A DNA stretch of 30,414 nt from Aureococcus anophagefferens (GCF_000186865.1 NW_008705584.1:119994-150407); one strand, 5' to 3'; counted from the first letter of the stretch, positions 10,990 through 23,481 are shown. Notes: generated by a model not told the origin, from the letters alone. Numbers and translations are program-made.

Positions 10990-11172
10990 AGAGGACTGAC
11001 GGAAAGCCTGCGGACCACGGCAGTGCCTCTATGGCGCCGCACGGCGCCGTCGACGGGCCAGGTTTCGGTAGCTGGTTTCTGTCTCGGAGTGACAAGAACC
11101 GTCATTAACACTCATTAACACAATAATACCGTCACCGTGATTCCTTGAAATATATAGTCAGTGTTGAACGTC

Positions 11173-11275
11173 CTCAAGGTTTATTTCCTGACTCTTCCTC
11201 AACTTCTCAAGGTTTATTTCCTGACTCTTCCTCAACTCACCCTCAAGTTCCACCTCAACTTACCCTCAAGGTCTA
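11173..11275. repeat. Short tandem repeat, 33-bp period
   Basis: A unit beginning CTCAAGGTTTATTTCCTGAC and ending CTCAACT occurs at 11173-11204 and again, apparently identical, at 11206-11237. Degenerate CTCAAG/CCTCAACTTACC units continue to about 11275. Confidence 0.85.
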
Positions 11276-11435
11276 CTTTCCCCTTTATAGGACCATAGGC
11301 TCAGCCTACTGAGCCTACTGCCACCCTGACTGATCGACTACTCAGTTCAAGGCAGCTCACTGACGATGAGCTGCAGCCAAGACTGGAGCTCTTGGACAGT
11401 GGAGTCACAATTTCTGTGCAACAGGTCTCACCACT

Positions 11436-11669
11436 ATGGTTTACTCTGCAGCAAGAGACATCTGCTACGCCAAAGACACCCTAGATCTTACCGGAATGTC
11501 CATTGACAAAGTGGAGAAAGTCATGACCATATTTGGTCTCAAGAACACCAACTCAAAGCAACGAGCTGGCACCTTGAGCAACTCTTCTCTTACAAACAGC
11601 CCCATCCTAGACAGACTGCACTCCCTCCCCGAGGGAGGAGTTTACCTTGCTTCCTTTAGCTCAGGCTAG
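11436..11669 (+). other. Short ORF of uncertain status ending in a dispersed repeat
   Basis: A 77-codon open frame (start MVYSAARDICYAKDTLDLTG) has plausible composition, but its C-terminus lies in the dispersed repeat at 11631-11697 that also occurs at 23702-23768. It could be the 3' part of a degenerate mobile element or chance. No family was recognised. Confidence 0.2.
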
Positions 11670-11697
11670 CGGGAGATACGAAAGCCAAGTGAACGAA
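11631..11697. repeat. Dispersed repeat, copy 1 (upstream of PG-rich gene)
   Basis: About 66 bp beginning GAGGGAGGAGTTTAC, including TTTAGCTCAGGCTAG and GGGAGATACGAAAG. It matches 23702-23768 with only a few differences. It ends about 33 bp before the ATG at 11730. Confidence 0.85.
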
Positions 11698-11729
11698 AAT
11701 TGGATATATATCACCGGGTGCTCGTTACC

Positions 11730-14158
11730 ATGGCGATGTCGTCGAGGTCCACGCGTAATACGACGGCCGCAATCATGGTTGAACATTCTACACCCGGAAG
11801 CGTCGGTCCAGGGACGTACGGCGGGTTGAAACTGAGCACGGGCAAACAGCCCAATTTTGCGGCATTTGCGTCCTCAAATGCACGAAACTTGAATCAAAAT
11901 ACTCTAACTTCAGCACATACACCCGGTCCTGGATCCTACCTCACGGCTCCACGGGTCAGGCGTCGGATGGTATCAAGCAATGTGTTCAAAACAGCCATCG
12001 CCCGATTGGCTCCATCTGCACCTGGATCGACAATGTTCCGGTCATCCACGATCGCGGACAACCCAGGCCCCGGCCAGTATCGGGATCCCTTCAAAGAGCC
12101 AGCATCGGGGCCGAGGCTGCTCCCCAATTCTAAAGGTGCGTCCGCAGCATCGCGTGTCGTCAAAGCGACAGGCTCTGAGTCTGCCGCCCTGCGTTTCAAT
12201 CCGCCAACCATTCCGCGCAAGGAGCAATCAAACGGCTACGACACGAGTGATCGCGGCCCAATGCCTCTTCCCATGCCCGGCGATGTCAATACCAGAGAGT
12301 CATGCGTAAATATTCTGTATTCATCATGCCAGGCGGCGCAGGTTTTCACTGGACTTGGACCAGATACAGTTGGTCCGGCTTTCTACAACCTGCCCAAGAC
12401 CTTGCGATCAGACGGTACCACATTCGGCAAATCGAATACCCAACGTCAGGTTTGCCTGCGCACCATTCGTCTCTCGCATATCGCCTTTTTTCAGGTATTT
12501 TCAAGTGCCAAAACCCCGGGGCCGGGTGAATACAACCCATTAGTCCCACCCACATCGAAGTTTGCTCGTCAAAGTAGGACCTCGGAAGGTCTCTCGAGTT
12601 TCAAATCCAAGATTCCAATGGCATTTGAGATGTCCGCCGCATCACGACAAACAAATGACATTGGTCCTGGGGCGTGCGAGATGGAGTCGAAGCTAGCTAG
12701 CTAAAAAGGACGCTTGGCATTGTTGTAGGTTCCTGGGTCCCACCTCTCATCGCTGCGATTGGCCTTCAGTGTTGCAATGTTTTGGAGCAACCACCGAGAG
12801 GCGGGGTTGGAATCGACCGAAGGATCTTCCATTCGTGGAGCCTTCGTCATCTCACGTACCTGGCCCCGGCTCGTATGGGGGTACAAAGTCTTCTTTTCGG
12901 ACGCAGCTGCAGAAGAGACTAACAGATGACCCAATTGCATTTAGCTCTACCGATATGCGACCCTGTCTAAAATTGGGGAGCGACACGGTGGCCTTGTCCC
13001 GGATGCGTGGTTCGAACACTGCACAGCGGGCAGGGTGTGATCCTGGCCCTGGTGACTACGACCTGGAAAAGCAGTCTATAGTGCAAGTAATAAGGAAAAA
13101 AACTTTTGGGCGCCATGGGATTTTTGGCACCTGCACTATGCGCTTCAACCCTCATTGTTTGCCCCCGGACATTGCAAGGCTTCAGCAGTATCAAAGCGAA
13201 GAACAAATAGCTCTGGATACACCCGGACCAGGTGCCTACGAAATGGACCCCACGGTCCTGCGTGATGACGCATCATCCCAGGGCAGGCCCAAGCTGAAAG
13301 CACAGCCTGTGTACTCATTTCGATCGAGTGTCGAACGTCTTGATACACAAAAATACGATGCTCGTGCGCCTGATATTCTTCAGGTTGGGTCACATCAAAA
13401 CCCAAGTGTTGGTGCGAATTTCTCGCTCTAATTGGCCTATAGCAACTCGCAATCTGGCATAGGAGAATACGTGCTACCATCAGTATTTGACCAGAACCAC
13501 AAGGCCGCGCGGTCCTATCCGTTTTCCTCGCTGACCTCGAAGACCCGGAGGTTCGATGAAGGTCGACTTTTCAACGGCGACCTTATTGCCGAGACTCCGG
13601 GCCCTGGTGAGACAATACTCATAGCGCTTGGAGACAAGGCTGGCACCTCTAGGTACGTATGAGCCAAAACGAGTCCTTTGGAAAGGGAGGCGGTTAAGTG
13701 TCAAACAGACCAAAGAGCATCGCTTCCGTTCCTACAATGGAGGAACGTCGGTAGATGTGGGCCCGGGCACTTATCTTGCCCCCAGCAACATTATTAAAAA
13801 ATCGTTCAATGTCACATATAGTACTTCCAAGGACGCGTACTGAGCCATATTGTGGCATGATGACATCCGTTGTTTGTGAAGGCGTGATGACAAGGTTTTC
13901 AACCCACTCCCTCGACAAAAACGACGAGCTTACAGTGGACCTCTCAATTGCCTTTGACTCACTGAGACCCATTGTCCTTATCAATTCCTCTCAGTGCCAA
14001 ACCAAGCCTGCACTTCATTCGACCCCGACAGCGTGCAGGAAATTCGAGCCAACTGCCGCCAATTGCGCTTACCTAGACCAGGTCCCGAGGAACACCGAGC
14101 AGGAGCGCCCCGCATCAGCGAAGTGGAGTCAATCAACCCCGTGGCTAGAAAGCAGTAA
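11730..14158 (+). CDS. Sperm-tail PG-rich repeat (SHIPPO/STPGR) protein
   Basis: Role: proteins with PGPGxY repeats are associated with axonemal microtubules and flagella. Seen: about a dozen repeats, including VGPGTY, TPGPGSY, NPGPGQY, TPGPGEY, VPGPGSY, DPGPGDY, TPGPGAY and VGPGTY. Proposed splicing improves several of them. Intron 12450-12494 (45 nt) precedes VFSSAKTPGPGEY. An intron of about 55 nt ends at 12728 and gives IGPGAF. Intron 13412-13462 gives SVGEY. An intron of about 46 nt (around 13607-13652) gives TPGPGTYEP. Another intron is likely near 12288-12342. The start is the ATG at 11730 in an ACCATGG context. The last part (about 13850-14158) is less certain: its two coding-like stretches are in different frames, the last ending VESINPVARKQ-stop. 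The dispersed repeat lies just upstream. The family call is firm; the 3' exons are tentative. Confidence 0.85.
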
Positions 14159-15293
14159 ATCTGCCCCGCCGAGGTAAAAGGCGTTCGAATGTAGCCGGCA
14201 CTTCATAATCGACATTGCAGCGTTCTGGCGGCGCGCTGCGGTGGGATGGCCGTCTTTGAGGGCTCGCTGTGAAAGCCCTCCGGGGACGTAAGAAGGAATG
14301 TACCATATGATCTCCCAGACAAACAAAAAATCGACCGCGCGCGCGAATGTAGTAGCCCGACTCGGAGGCACCACCAGGCAAAGCATGGCGCTCGTACCAG
14401 CCGCCGCTTTTATTCTTCGCGCGTGGGTCTCTGGAGAGGCCGGTAGTTCCGCCGCGGTTGGTGCTTGTTGAGCTCCAAAAGATGGCTCCGTAACGGTTTC
14501 TTTCGGAGCTCGGCATTGGCGATGTGCTCCTCGATCAGCTCGCCGGCGATACCCGAGATGTACAGGCATCTACGCGCAGCATGGCGCGCAAGTGCACTCA
14601 CCATCGCAAATCTGCCGTGCTTTCCATTGGTGCCCTTGTTGTCGTGCTTGATTACGAAGCTGGCATTGTCATGTCAAAGGATTGTAAGGCCCTTCAACTA
14701 AATACTAAGTAGATATTACTGCCCGATCTCCCCTAGTAGCCTAGGGACACTAGCGCGGGCTCTCAGCCTGGATAACCTCATGAGATAACACCAGGGCAGC
14801 CTTCGCTAGATGTGAGATAAGAAAAAAGGGGAAGCGTGATAAGCGCACCCTAGTTTCGGGTATTACTCTCTATAAGTTCAAGAGTATGCCACAAACAATC
14901 GGCGCATGCGGCGCAGTGCCGTCCCCCGGTGGCATACCCATAACCACGTCCATACGATCTGCTGTGGCCTTATCGAGTCCTCCTGAAGTTGCTGCATCAA
15001 TATTCACTCATTGCTTGTCATTGAAGGCCATATGCTCAAAAAATAAACCGCGCCAACCCGGGCCCCGGGGAAGCGACGAGCTGGAAGAGGACCACCACAA
15101 CCAGCAGTTTTATTTGACTGGATGATGATAGGCTAAACTCACTAACTCGTCACCGGAAACATATTGTACTGCCGCAAATGTAATTATCTTGCTAGACTAG
15201 AAAGCTACTTTAAATAAAAAGAAACTTATGCCCTCAAGCTGCTACAGCGGCAGCTTCCGGCAACTAGACGACTTCATTTTAGATTTCGTCGCA
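14159..15293. other. Intergenic region with a possible minus-strand histone-fold-like fragment
   Basis: No convincing complete gene. 14668-14410 on the minus strand contains a weak histone-fold-like segment (listed separately). 14886-15125 (+) is a 79-codon open frame (MPQTIGACGAVPSPGG...) ending DELEEDHHNQQFYLTG; nothing identifies it. The stretch 15170-15230 is AT-rich. Confidence 0.4.
14410..14668 (-). pseudogene. Possible histone-fold (H2A-like) fragment
   Basis: The minus-strand translation contains ARRCLYISGIAGELIEEHIA and NAELRKKPLRSHLLEL. Their helix pattern resembles the H2A alpha2-alpha3 region (hydrophobic helix, NA, a basic turn, then RHL), but identity is low. The frame is open upstream to a stop near 14675 and has no good ATG before MVSALARH at 14604. 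A GTGAGT right after that ATG could instead be a splice donor. It might be a remnant, an exon of a divergent histone-like protein, or chance. Confidence 0.25.
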
Positions 15294-15313
15294 CCGTGAC
15301 CGATCGGTCACGG
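15294..15313. promoter_or_regulatory. Perfect 20-bp palindrome upstream of the WD40 gene
   Basis: CCGTGACCGATCGGTCACGG reads identically on both strands and lies 86 bp before the ATG at 15400. A dimeric transcription-factor site is the simplest reading; no factor can be named from sequence. Confidence 0.5.
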
Positions 15314-15399
15314 AGCAGCAACTTAACTCAGGCGGAATCGATTCCGTCGCTTTAACTTTGACGAACCTCGTCAGGGATATAGGGCACTGAAGAAACACC

Positions 15400-18300
15400 A
15401 TGGAAAAAGTTAAATTGATTCGCTGCCTCGGCGTGACATCTTGCACGAATGCTGCTTTCGCCGCAGCTGGTGGGAAGTGCGGCGAAATCTGCTTTGCAGC
15501 TGGAGGGGTGGTAGCTTTTTATTCAGCGAGACGCGACCGTCAAACCAAATTTTGTTTTGCGAATGCGCCTGTGTCGGCGATAGCAGTCAGTAATGATGGG
15601 AAATTTATCTGCGTGGGCTTGAAAAAAAGAGCAGGAACTCTTGTTGTGTTTGATGTCTCGACTTGTGCTAGCATAAGATGCTTTGATAGCACGCACGGGA
15701 TTGGTGTCAGTGCGATTGCATTCAGCCCGGCAGGGGATAGAATAGCTTCGGCTGGCTTCGTCGGCGACAAACGACCGCTTGTCGTTACGTGGAAAGATTC
15801 CTCGCGTCCACTTCGAGTAAATATTTTCCAGTCCAAATGATTCTCTCAGGCTATACTTTTTAGGTGCTTCGCTTAGCTTCCCGGTGTTTGGGACAGCTGA
15901 GGTGTGTGGCGTGGACAGAGAAATATTTTATCTCCTGCGGAGATGAAGGATTGGTCTTTTGGGATCCAATTTCTCTGGACGCGCGGAAGTATTGTGAGGT
16001 GATAAGCCCTCTGTGTGATGCCGCACCCCTCGATAGATGTGTTCTTGGTGTCTCCGCAACAGGAAATTTCTTGTTGTTTGATCCCGAGTGCCCTGTTGCA
16101 AGTCGTGTTATGCCGCTTGGTGGACAAGCACTCGCGATTTCATCTACCAGTGACTTTGTCATAACAGGGTGTGTTGATGGCTTAGCACGGCTCTTCCGTG
16201 CTACTGACCTTGTATATGTAGACACACTCCCGCGTCCACCTCCCTTGGGGTTGTTCTCTGCTACGTCGCGAGGAGATTTGCCTGCCTATCCCGCAACGCA
16301 ATGCATAAGGATAGTGCACGATGGATCATCCACCAGGGTGTTTGCTATTTATGCCGATCGTTCGTTTTTAATCTGGGACATTGACGACCCTTGCGCTGTA
16401 GTGAAGCATCGTTCCTTTCTTCACCACATTGGATCCATCTGGGACCTCCAATGCCTTGAAAGCCCGAGCGCAGATAAAATAGCTCTGTCTCTTGCCCTGT
16501 GTCCGTGATAAGTCCCCATCAAGCCGGATGGTGCTTAGGTCATTCCCAAATGGTACATTTATAAGCTGCGCTGCTGATCGCACTGTGCGGTTCTGGGACT
16601 TGGGAGTAGCTTCAAAATGTGGCCTTGCAAAATTGCGACATAGGACTCGTCGGAATGTTTTCTCGCGTGATCTTCTCCAATCCTTAATTATGGGGGAAAC
16701 GAAAGAGGCTGATACTTTCCAGCGATTTAGCTCCGAAGATAAGGTCAACTGTAATGAGCGAACAACTGGCGTGCCACGCACGCTTGCCTGGAGATCTGGC
16801 GGACTTCATGTTGCAATTGGGGACAGCTCAGGGACAATAGTGGAGGGCCGTGTATGCAAAAGCTCAGATATGTCGTGTTCCAGACACATCTATAGGTAAT
16901 TTGTAATGCAATGTCCCTCTCCGCGACACACACCATCATGGCGCACGGGGCCGAAGTCCTTTGCGTTAAATATTCAAATACCGCGTTACTTGCTTCTGCG
17001 GGAAGAGATGGTCTTGTTCATATATTTGATGTGACACAAGAGTACGCTTACTTCCAAACACTCGAAAATCATGGGGCTGGCGTACCAACTACAGCACTTG
17101 CATTTGGGGTGGATGGAACTAAGCTTGTTACCATTGGAGGGAACGCAACGCTGGCCTTCTGTACAATCGACAGGGAACGAGACCTTCCCATCAAGAGATA
17201 CCGGCGCGTCAGAACGCGACCAGCCCCGTCTCCAGCCTATGACATAGCAGTCGATGCGACCGCAAAATACGTAATCTGTGCTGGTGCAGGTACTCGCCTT
17301 GATGTCCGTTCCCTAATGTCGGGAAAGCGTGTTCGCAGCTACGAATTAGCAAACCAAGAATTGCATTGTTCTGATGTCTATCGCCTTTGTGTTGATGACG
17401 CTGGTGTTCACGCAGCATGCTGTTGTTTTGATGGTACCGTGCGGCTGTTTGACTTTTACTCTGGCTCGCGTCTTGCGTCAACCAACGCCCATGGTGACCT
17501 CGTAACATGCATCAGTTTTTCCAGGGATAGCACAAAAATCCTCACCGCCGGCAGTGATGGCTGTGTGCACGTGTGGGCGCTTGTGCCAGAATTGGTACGT
17601 GTAGCAACCGAGCGTCAAACTGAGCTCACAGCAATGCGGGGTCAAGGGCACACGATTGATGACACAGTGGCTACTGCACCAGCCTGGGCGAGAACGTGCC
17701 CACGAATGGGAGTGCCTCAGATGTTGAAAAGTCGAGCTATGTACCTCTTGGGTTCTGGGACAAATCAAGATTTCAACCCCGAACTAGTGACACTGAAGCA
17801 TCACACTGAATTTGAAACTATTGACGAAACTGTTCGAGCGACTGAAGCTAGCTCAGTATCTTTCCCCGATGACCTACGTTCAGTAACTCCTTTACAGCAA
17901 CAAGCTTCAAAACACTGTAGCTCATCCCCAACTCTTCACCACGAGCGGAGTGTGTTGAAAAGCCGCCAACGTCGCCAAGAAACCACGATCGCGGTTAGAA
18001 TCAGCGCACACCGTGGCCGCCTGGATGATACCCGTGGCACTTTTTACCTTGGTCTTTGTAGGTCGAAAACATGCGTGCAAGACTTGCCGCTATGGGCATA
18101 CTCAAGGTCGGCTTAGTCCAGGATCCACCACGCTCTATCAAGGTCGAGGATATTCGGGTGGGCCCATCTCCGCCAGAGGTATCGAAAACAAATGCAGCGA
18201 GCGTCTGTCTGGAAGCTACAGTCCTCCAACAAAAGACGCTGCAAACGCGTGAGGTGTATGATGCCGCTCTCAGGGAATTAAATGAAGCCACTGATAATGC

Positions 18301-18574
18301 TTTGCGTCTCTACTCGGAGCTATCATCGGTGCCCGTAGATACGCCATGCACATCACGTAATATCGGCGCACCACCCGTTGCGGCAGAGCTAATGACCCTG
18401 ATGTTCCATTCCATTTTTTTCGATGTCCGGAGGCGCTTAGCCTCGAGCAGCAACCAGACCGGGGGCTTTTCAAAAGACCCTGCAACCGGAAGGTCACTCT
18501 TACCAGTACCGGAGCGCGACTTTGAGCTCCACCTCGAGGACGAGAAAGGCAAAGTTGGTGGATCTGGCGTGTGA
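15400..18574 (+). CDS. WD40-repeat protein, WDR62/MAPKBP1-like
   Basis: Role (by family): WDR62/MAPKBP1 proteins are microtubule- and spindle-pole-associated WD40 scaffolds with a double propeller. Seen: five exons give about 990 residues. Candidate introns are 15817-15863 (47 nt), 16499-16538 (40 nt), 16852-16895 (44 nt) and 17994-18061 (68 nt); each has GT...TAG ends and preserves frame. Family-like segments in order are HHIGSIWDLQC, SFPNGTFISCAADRTVRFWDL (created by splicing across 16499-16538), HGAEVLCVKYS, LLASAGRDGLVHIFDV, YDIAVDATAKYVICAGAG, FDGTVRLFDFYSGSRLAS and HGDLVTCISFSRDSTKILTA. The C-terminal exon (18062-18574) follows the propellers and includes a helical segment (LRELNEATDNALRLYSEL). 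A generic cilia WD40 protein such as CFAP52 is an alternative, but the order of segments fits WDR62/MAPKBP1 better. A perfect palindrome lies upstream. Confidence 0.8.
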
Positions 18575-18795
18575 CAGATAAACGGTGGGCTACTAGTAGA
18601 GCATGCTTAGGAAGGCTTCTCGGCGGCGCGCCGCCGTGAGAAAGCAGCCGTGGGCTGCCCGCTCCTGTTCCCGGTAGCAGGCCTGTGTGTGCAGCCGGCG
18701 GAGGCCGAAGCAGCATAGCGCCCACGACTTCGCGAAGATTTCCAATTACAGCCCGTGTATCCTGGTTAATAATATCTTTCGATCGGGCTGTTGCG

Positions 18796-21700
18796 ATGTC
18801 CGTTCTGTTAGAGGCGTCTGGCCTTGTACTACATCTGAATCAGTCCGAATTACCCGAGCTCGTACCGGGCGGACTGATTAGGGTCTGTATCGTTGCTTAC
18901 ATCGAGTCTGCTGGATATAATGGTCGTGTACCGTGGCAATCGACGTCGCCGTTTGTCGCTGGCGGCACAGGTCCTGCGCTATTCGAAACGAAGATAGAAT
19001 GCGATGAGACGGAACAAACCCCGGGCAATCTGACCGCAAGATTCGAATCAATGGATTTTTCGAGCTTCGGAGCTGGATCAGAACAGCCCAGTGATGCACT
19101 GGCATCCATATTATTGAATCAGGCAGCTGTGGTCGAGGTGCGTCTTGTCCGTGGCCCCGCCTTCGACGTTGAATCTGACCCTTCCCTCGGAGTTCTGCGT
19201 CTGCCGCTCAGAACCGCGCTCGCGGAGACATCGACCCTTCGATGGGAATCCAGACTCCCACTAGGACAGAAGCAAGAAGATAACGGTAGCGAGCCATCGA
19301 CATCACTGCTCATCGATCGTGGCGCGTCTTCTTACCTTACTCTGAGTCTCTCTGCAACAAATGCGCTATTTGATGCGATGCTTGGCGGCACAATACTAGA
19401 ATTCTCAGATTCTGCCATCCACGCAGCACCGTCAGAGTGGTTTTCATCCCAAGCTGAAGCTGAGGAACCCGCCCAACTTGCCACCTTTGACCTCGAAATA
19501 AGTCTGCAGCTTGAGCGCGATGTCATGGATAATGACGTGATCATGGGGACAATTTCATCCGATAATCCTCGAACGACGTCCAGTTCAGTGTCTTGAAGAA
19601 AACACAAACACCATCCTGGCGCGCAGAAGACTCAATGCGTGTACCTTTAAAATTCCAGCTTGACCTCATAGGTTCTGGTCTGCTATTGTGGACAAAAATG
19701 AAGGAGCTGAGCGACAGGCCAATGAGTCTACCGAGACCAGTGAAGCACAAATAGCGATTGAGCTCGAAACGTGTACCATAAGCTGGACCAGGGACTCACC
19801 CGTGCCCCCGTCGATTTTTTTAAGCCTTCCAACGTGGCTCGATATGCGTCGCACTAAAGAAAAGTGGGTCCTTGTTCTTACCTTGAAGCACGCAGATAAT
19901 ATTGCCATGTTAGCAGCAACGGTCCCGGTTGAATCTTTTCTCGACGTTCCCGACTCGCGGCTGTCGGCGGCTCTAAAGCTAACCTCCTTTGGCGTGGGCA
20001 AGAGCGCTCTGGCCCCATTACCTCCGCGGACTGACCAACCTCCAATCGAGGATGAGGAGGCGCCCGTTCCACGTGCCTCACCCCGCCCCTTGGCCGTGGC
20101 TATTGAAGGATGTACTGCCATAATTTGCGTGCGTATCAAAGGTGCGCATTCGACGTCCTTTCTCGTGCCCGTGCTCGGGGGGGTTCAATTATGGCTGCTT
20201 GTCCTAGGTCTCCCAAGCAGCTATGATACAATGGGCGCCTGGTCCGGGATGAAGCCAAGTGAAAAGCTTCATCAGCATCTGAGTATGCTCGACTGTGTGC
20301 CGCCAAAGCGGAGTCTCAAGAAGAAGACGCCCCGGAATGTAGATGGCGAACTGGAACAGGAGATTGACGCAACACTCAGCAAGATCTTGCAAACATACGA
20401 GGTACTTCAGAAAAAGAGAGAATTCATCGGCTGCGACAGTGAGCAGCGGCAACGACGGTTGAAGAAGCTCCTCGATGAGGATTCAACCTCACATGGCTTT
20501 CGTCTAAATCTCACACCTAGAATCCAGCGTGTCGTTCGGAAGCGGTATCCAGTCCAGCCGGAAAATGAGAGCAGGGAGCAGGAGCTCATCGGCGAAGCTT
20601 ACACTCACCTGATGGAGGTTACAAACACTCTTCTCACGGTTCGTGGCTGTGACGGCGTGCATCAAGATGCAGCAAAGAACCCGCGACTGCCATCTGCTGA
20701 GGATGTACTCGGCCAGCGGCTCGTGCTTGCGGTGAGTTGTCCGAGACGCAAACTTTTGATGAGAAATTTGTTTGATCATATATGGTGACGTCGTATCTTC
20801 CACCAATAGGCAGACGCCGAAGCAAATGAGCTCTGGTGTGTTGCGGCGGACGAACACAAAGCAATGCTGTCTGTCGCAACCTTGTCAGCTTCTGACCAAA
20901 ACATCATGGCAGAGACGTGGTTCGAGTACTCGACCTTCTTGCTCCGGGCGCTCGGCGATGCAAAAGGGCGGCTTTCTTTCTGTGCTGACTGCCTTGACGA
21001 AGCGAGACATGCTCTTGACGAGAGTCTTGCTTTGCAACTGTCAGATATTAACCATATCAGTGCTTTACGTCTCCGGGGGTGTATCTTCCTCGAGCAAGGC
21101 CGATTGGTCGAAGCCAGAAACGCGCTCCAAGCAGTTCTTAAAGCACCATCCACATCCAAGGGGGCAACACCCTCAGTTGCGTTGGATGCAGCGCTTCTTT
21201 GTATTGTTCTGGATGTACAGGAGGACGGCATTGGGGCACACGACGCTGCAGTGAGAGCAGCAACAGCGGTGGCAGACAATATTCCCAAGATCTACAGGGC
21301 CGTCGCTGCTTTTCAGGACGCTGCTGAGTATCTCCAGCGCTGGTCTCTCGTGAGTACATCCGCGCGTGCACTTGCAATTGTTCGTCGAGCCTTGTTGGCT
21401 GCGAACGCTAGAGCACATTTGAGTGCAAAGGGACATATTCAGATGCCGTCGATTCTTGTTGCCCAGAGGTGTGTCCTCGATGCTAAATCTGTCCTGTTTG
21501 TCGAGCCAGCACGGGCAGTGGATCTTGCATCACTCGCAACCTCAACTGCGCCAAGCGCAAAGGCTTACGAAACATTAGGTGATGCACATTTCAACCAGGG
21601 TCGGATTGAAGAGGCGATTGATCCCTACAAGGAGGCAATTCGATTGTGCCATCAACGATCTCCGGTTGACATCGTACCCCTCGCACTTCGGATTAAGCAC

Positions 21701-22279
21701 GCAAAAAGTCTCCTTCAGACACGCCAGTATGATGCCGCGCGCGATGCGTTCATTGTCGCCGCAAATGAATGGCAGACTTCCAGCCTCTGGCTTGGGGCAG
21801 GGGCCGCCAGTCTACGCCTTGGACGCATAAATGAAGCTGACAACTTTCTTAGACTTGCGACGGTCCGTTCTGCTCGTAACGCGCCACCTCACGCATGGCT
21901 TGCTCTTCTCCATGCAACTGAGGCCGATCCCTGCGATGCTGAAACGCACGCATCACAAGTCCTCGACCTTGCCATGACGCTTGGGATCAATGATGCCTCT
22001 CTTCTGCGAGAACTTGGAAACGCGTACTTCGCGCTCGAGCGATATGCTCTTGCTGAAGCGCTGCTCCGACGTGCCGTTGCTGCGGAACCAAAAAAGGGAG
22101 CAAATGCACACACACGGAGACGACTTGCTGATGTCCTCGCCGCTCAAGACGCCACAGAAGATGCCATAGATATGTACAAGATTGCGCTCGCAACTTCAGA
22201 AGATAGCAATGAGCGTGATGATATATCTGCGACCCTCCAGGGACTCCTCGCTGCCGTCGGACGTTCTACTGGCGTATGA
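18796..22279 (+). CDS. CFAP70-like TPR protein (axonemal)
   Basis: Role (by family): CFAP70/TTC18 is an axonemal protein linked to outer-dynein-arm or central-apparatus function. Seen: three exons. Exon 1 (18796 to about 19575) encodes a beta-rich N-terminal region. Exon 2 (about 19666-20731) continues it, then has a basic/helical linker and RLPSAEDVLGQRLVLA. Exon 3 (20810-22279) holds the TPR array, including TWFEYSTFLLR, AYETLGDAHFNQGRIEEAID and LLRELGNAYFALERYALAEA. The intron 20732-20809 (78 nt, GTGAGT...ATAG, phase 0) is clear; the first is approximate. The total, about 1100 residues, is close to animal CFAP70. The start at 18796 (MSVLLEASGLVLHL) is the first good ATG in frame. The gene begins only about 220 bp after the WD40 gene, same strand. 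Another long TPR protein cannot be excluded. Confidence 0.7.
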
Positions 22280-23364
22280 GCCGCAGCCACGTGGACCGTT
22301 CTTGTGGTCATATTTTCAACCCCCTTGTGGCAAATTACCGCAGGTCAAGGAAAATCGCGAAAGAGAAAGTGCAACTCCCTTTGTGAGTTTGCGGTGTTTC
22401 TGTCTTAGATGTCCCCGTGCGCCTGTCATCATCCCCATATTTATACTACCCTGCCTTCCACGGACCATCGCGACGTCGCCCTATCGAGATGATCTTGCTC
22501 AGATCTAGAACGTGGACTTCAACTTATAGCACCATGCTAGTCGGCGGTATTGCGCTCTTGATGTTGCAGTGCGCCTTATAGAGAGATTTTCTATTTACCT
22601 AGCGGCTCGCTGGTACTGAGCCGCCCTGGGATCCCCCCCCCTTACTTCAAGTTAAGAGTTTCTAACCCTGCTATAGCTTCTCGCGCACTGTAATAGACAG
22701 AAGTCCGCAGTCTGCGTCGGGACGCGCGCACGTTGCTCGAGAAGGCTGCGGGGTGGCTTTGTAATGGTCTAAGACGCCCCTAAACGCGTGCTAGAGTGGG
22801 GGTGTCAGCGGAATGGGCGTCGAGGCCCCTGGGCCGGAATGGCGCGGCGGGACGTTCGGTTGAACGGGCCAGGGGACTGTGTGGTCCTCGTTAGGGACCA
22901 CGATGAGGATAGAGCAGGATTTGACTGGGAAGGTGATGATGGAGGGGCAAGCCTAGATCTTGGACTTGCCGCCGCTCCTCGAGATCGGCATCTTTCCCGA
23001 GGGCGATTTCGCTGGAGTTCACGGGGCCGTGGTCAGCGAAATCGCGTCCATCGTGCTCATCCAAAATCCGGACCATCGTGGGGTCCGTATCCTTCTCGCC
23101 AGGGATTGGAAGGGTACTTGAGTCTGAGCAAGTTCTGACCCCTTTGGCCCAAATGGATATCCTTCTGTGGCCAGGGGTAGGTGATGGGAGGTGTATGTTT
23201 GGGGTAATCTGTGAGACGTCTGTCTCGGTGGGGCGACTCGTCGGTCGGCTTGGCGCGAGGCCCTCGCAGCCCGGGTCCGGGGTGGCGCGGCTTATTTTTT
23301 GGCCCGCCCACCACCCTCCTTCGGCTCCAATGAAGCACCCGCCCTACCCTACCCTCCTCCGTCC

Positions 23365-23404
23365 CTGCTGAGGTGGCTGCGCCACTGCTGAGGTGGCTGC
23401 GCCA
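23365..23404. repeat. Perfect 20-bp tandem duplication
   Basis: CTGCTGAGGTGGCTGCGCCA occurs twice without a spacer. Confidence 0.9.
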
Positions 23405-23481
23405 TCCAAGCGCGGTCCGTCGGCCTTCATTAGAACAGCTGGCGCTCATTCTGGCACTCTTAACTGAATTGAGCTCAGCCA

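Noticed and set aside
11173..11275. CRISPR-like repeats
   Set aside because: The units are adjacent without spacers of unique sequence, and the genome is eukaryotic.
15294..15313. True RFX X-box
   Set aside because: The half-sites resemble one, but the spacer is 4 bp and RFX factors are not known from algae; kept only as an unexplained palindrome.
20776..21288. 170-codon open frame on the minus strand
   Set aside because: It is antisense to the TPR exon of the CFAP70-like gene and is a shadow of its codon composition.
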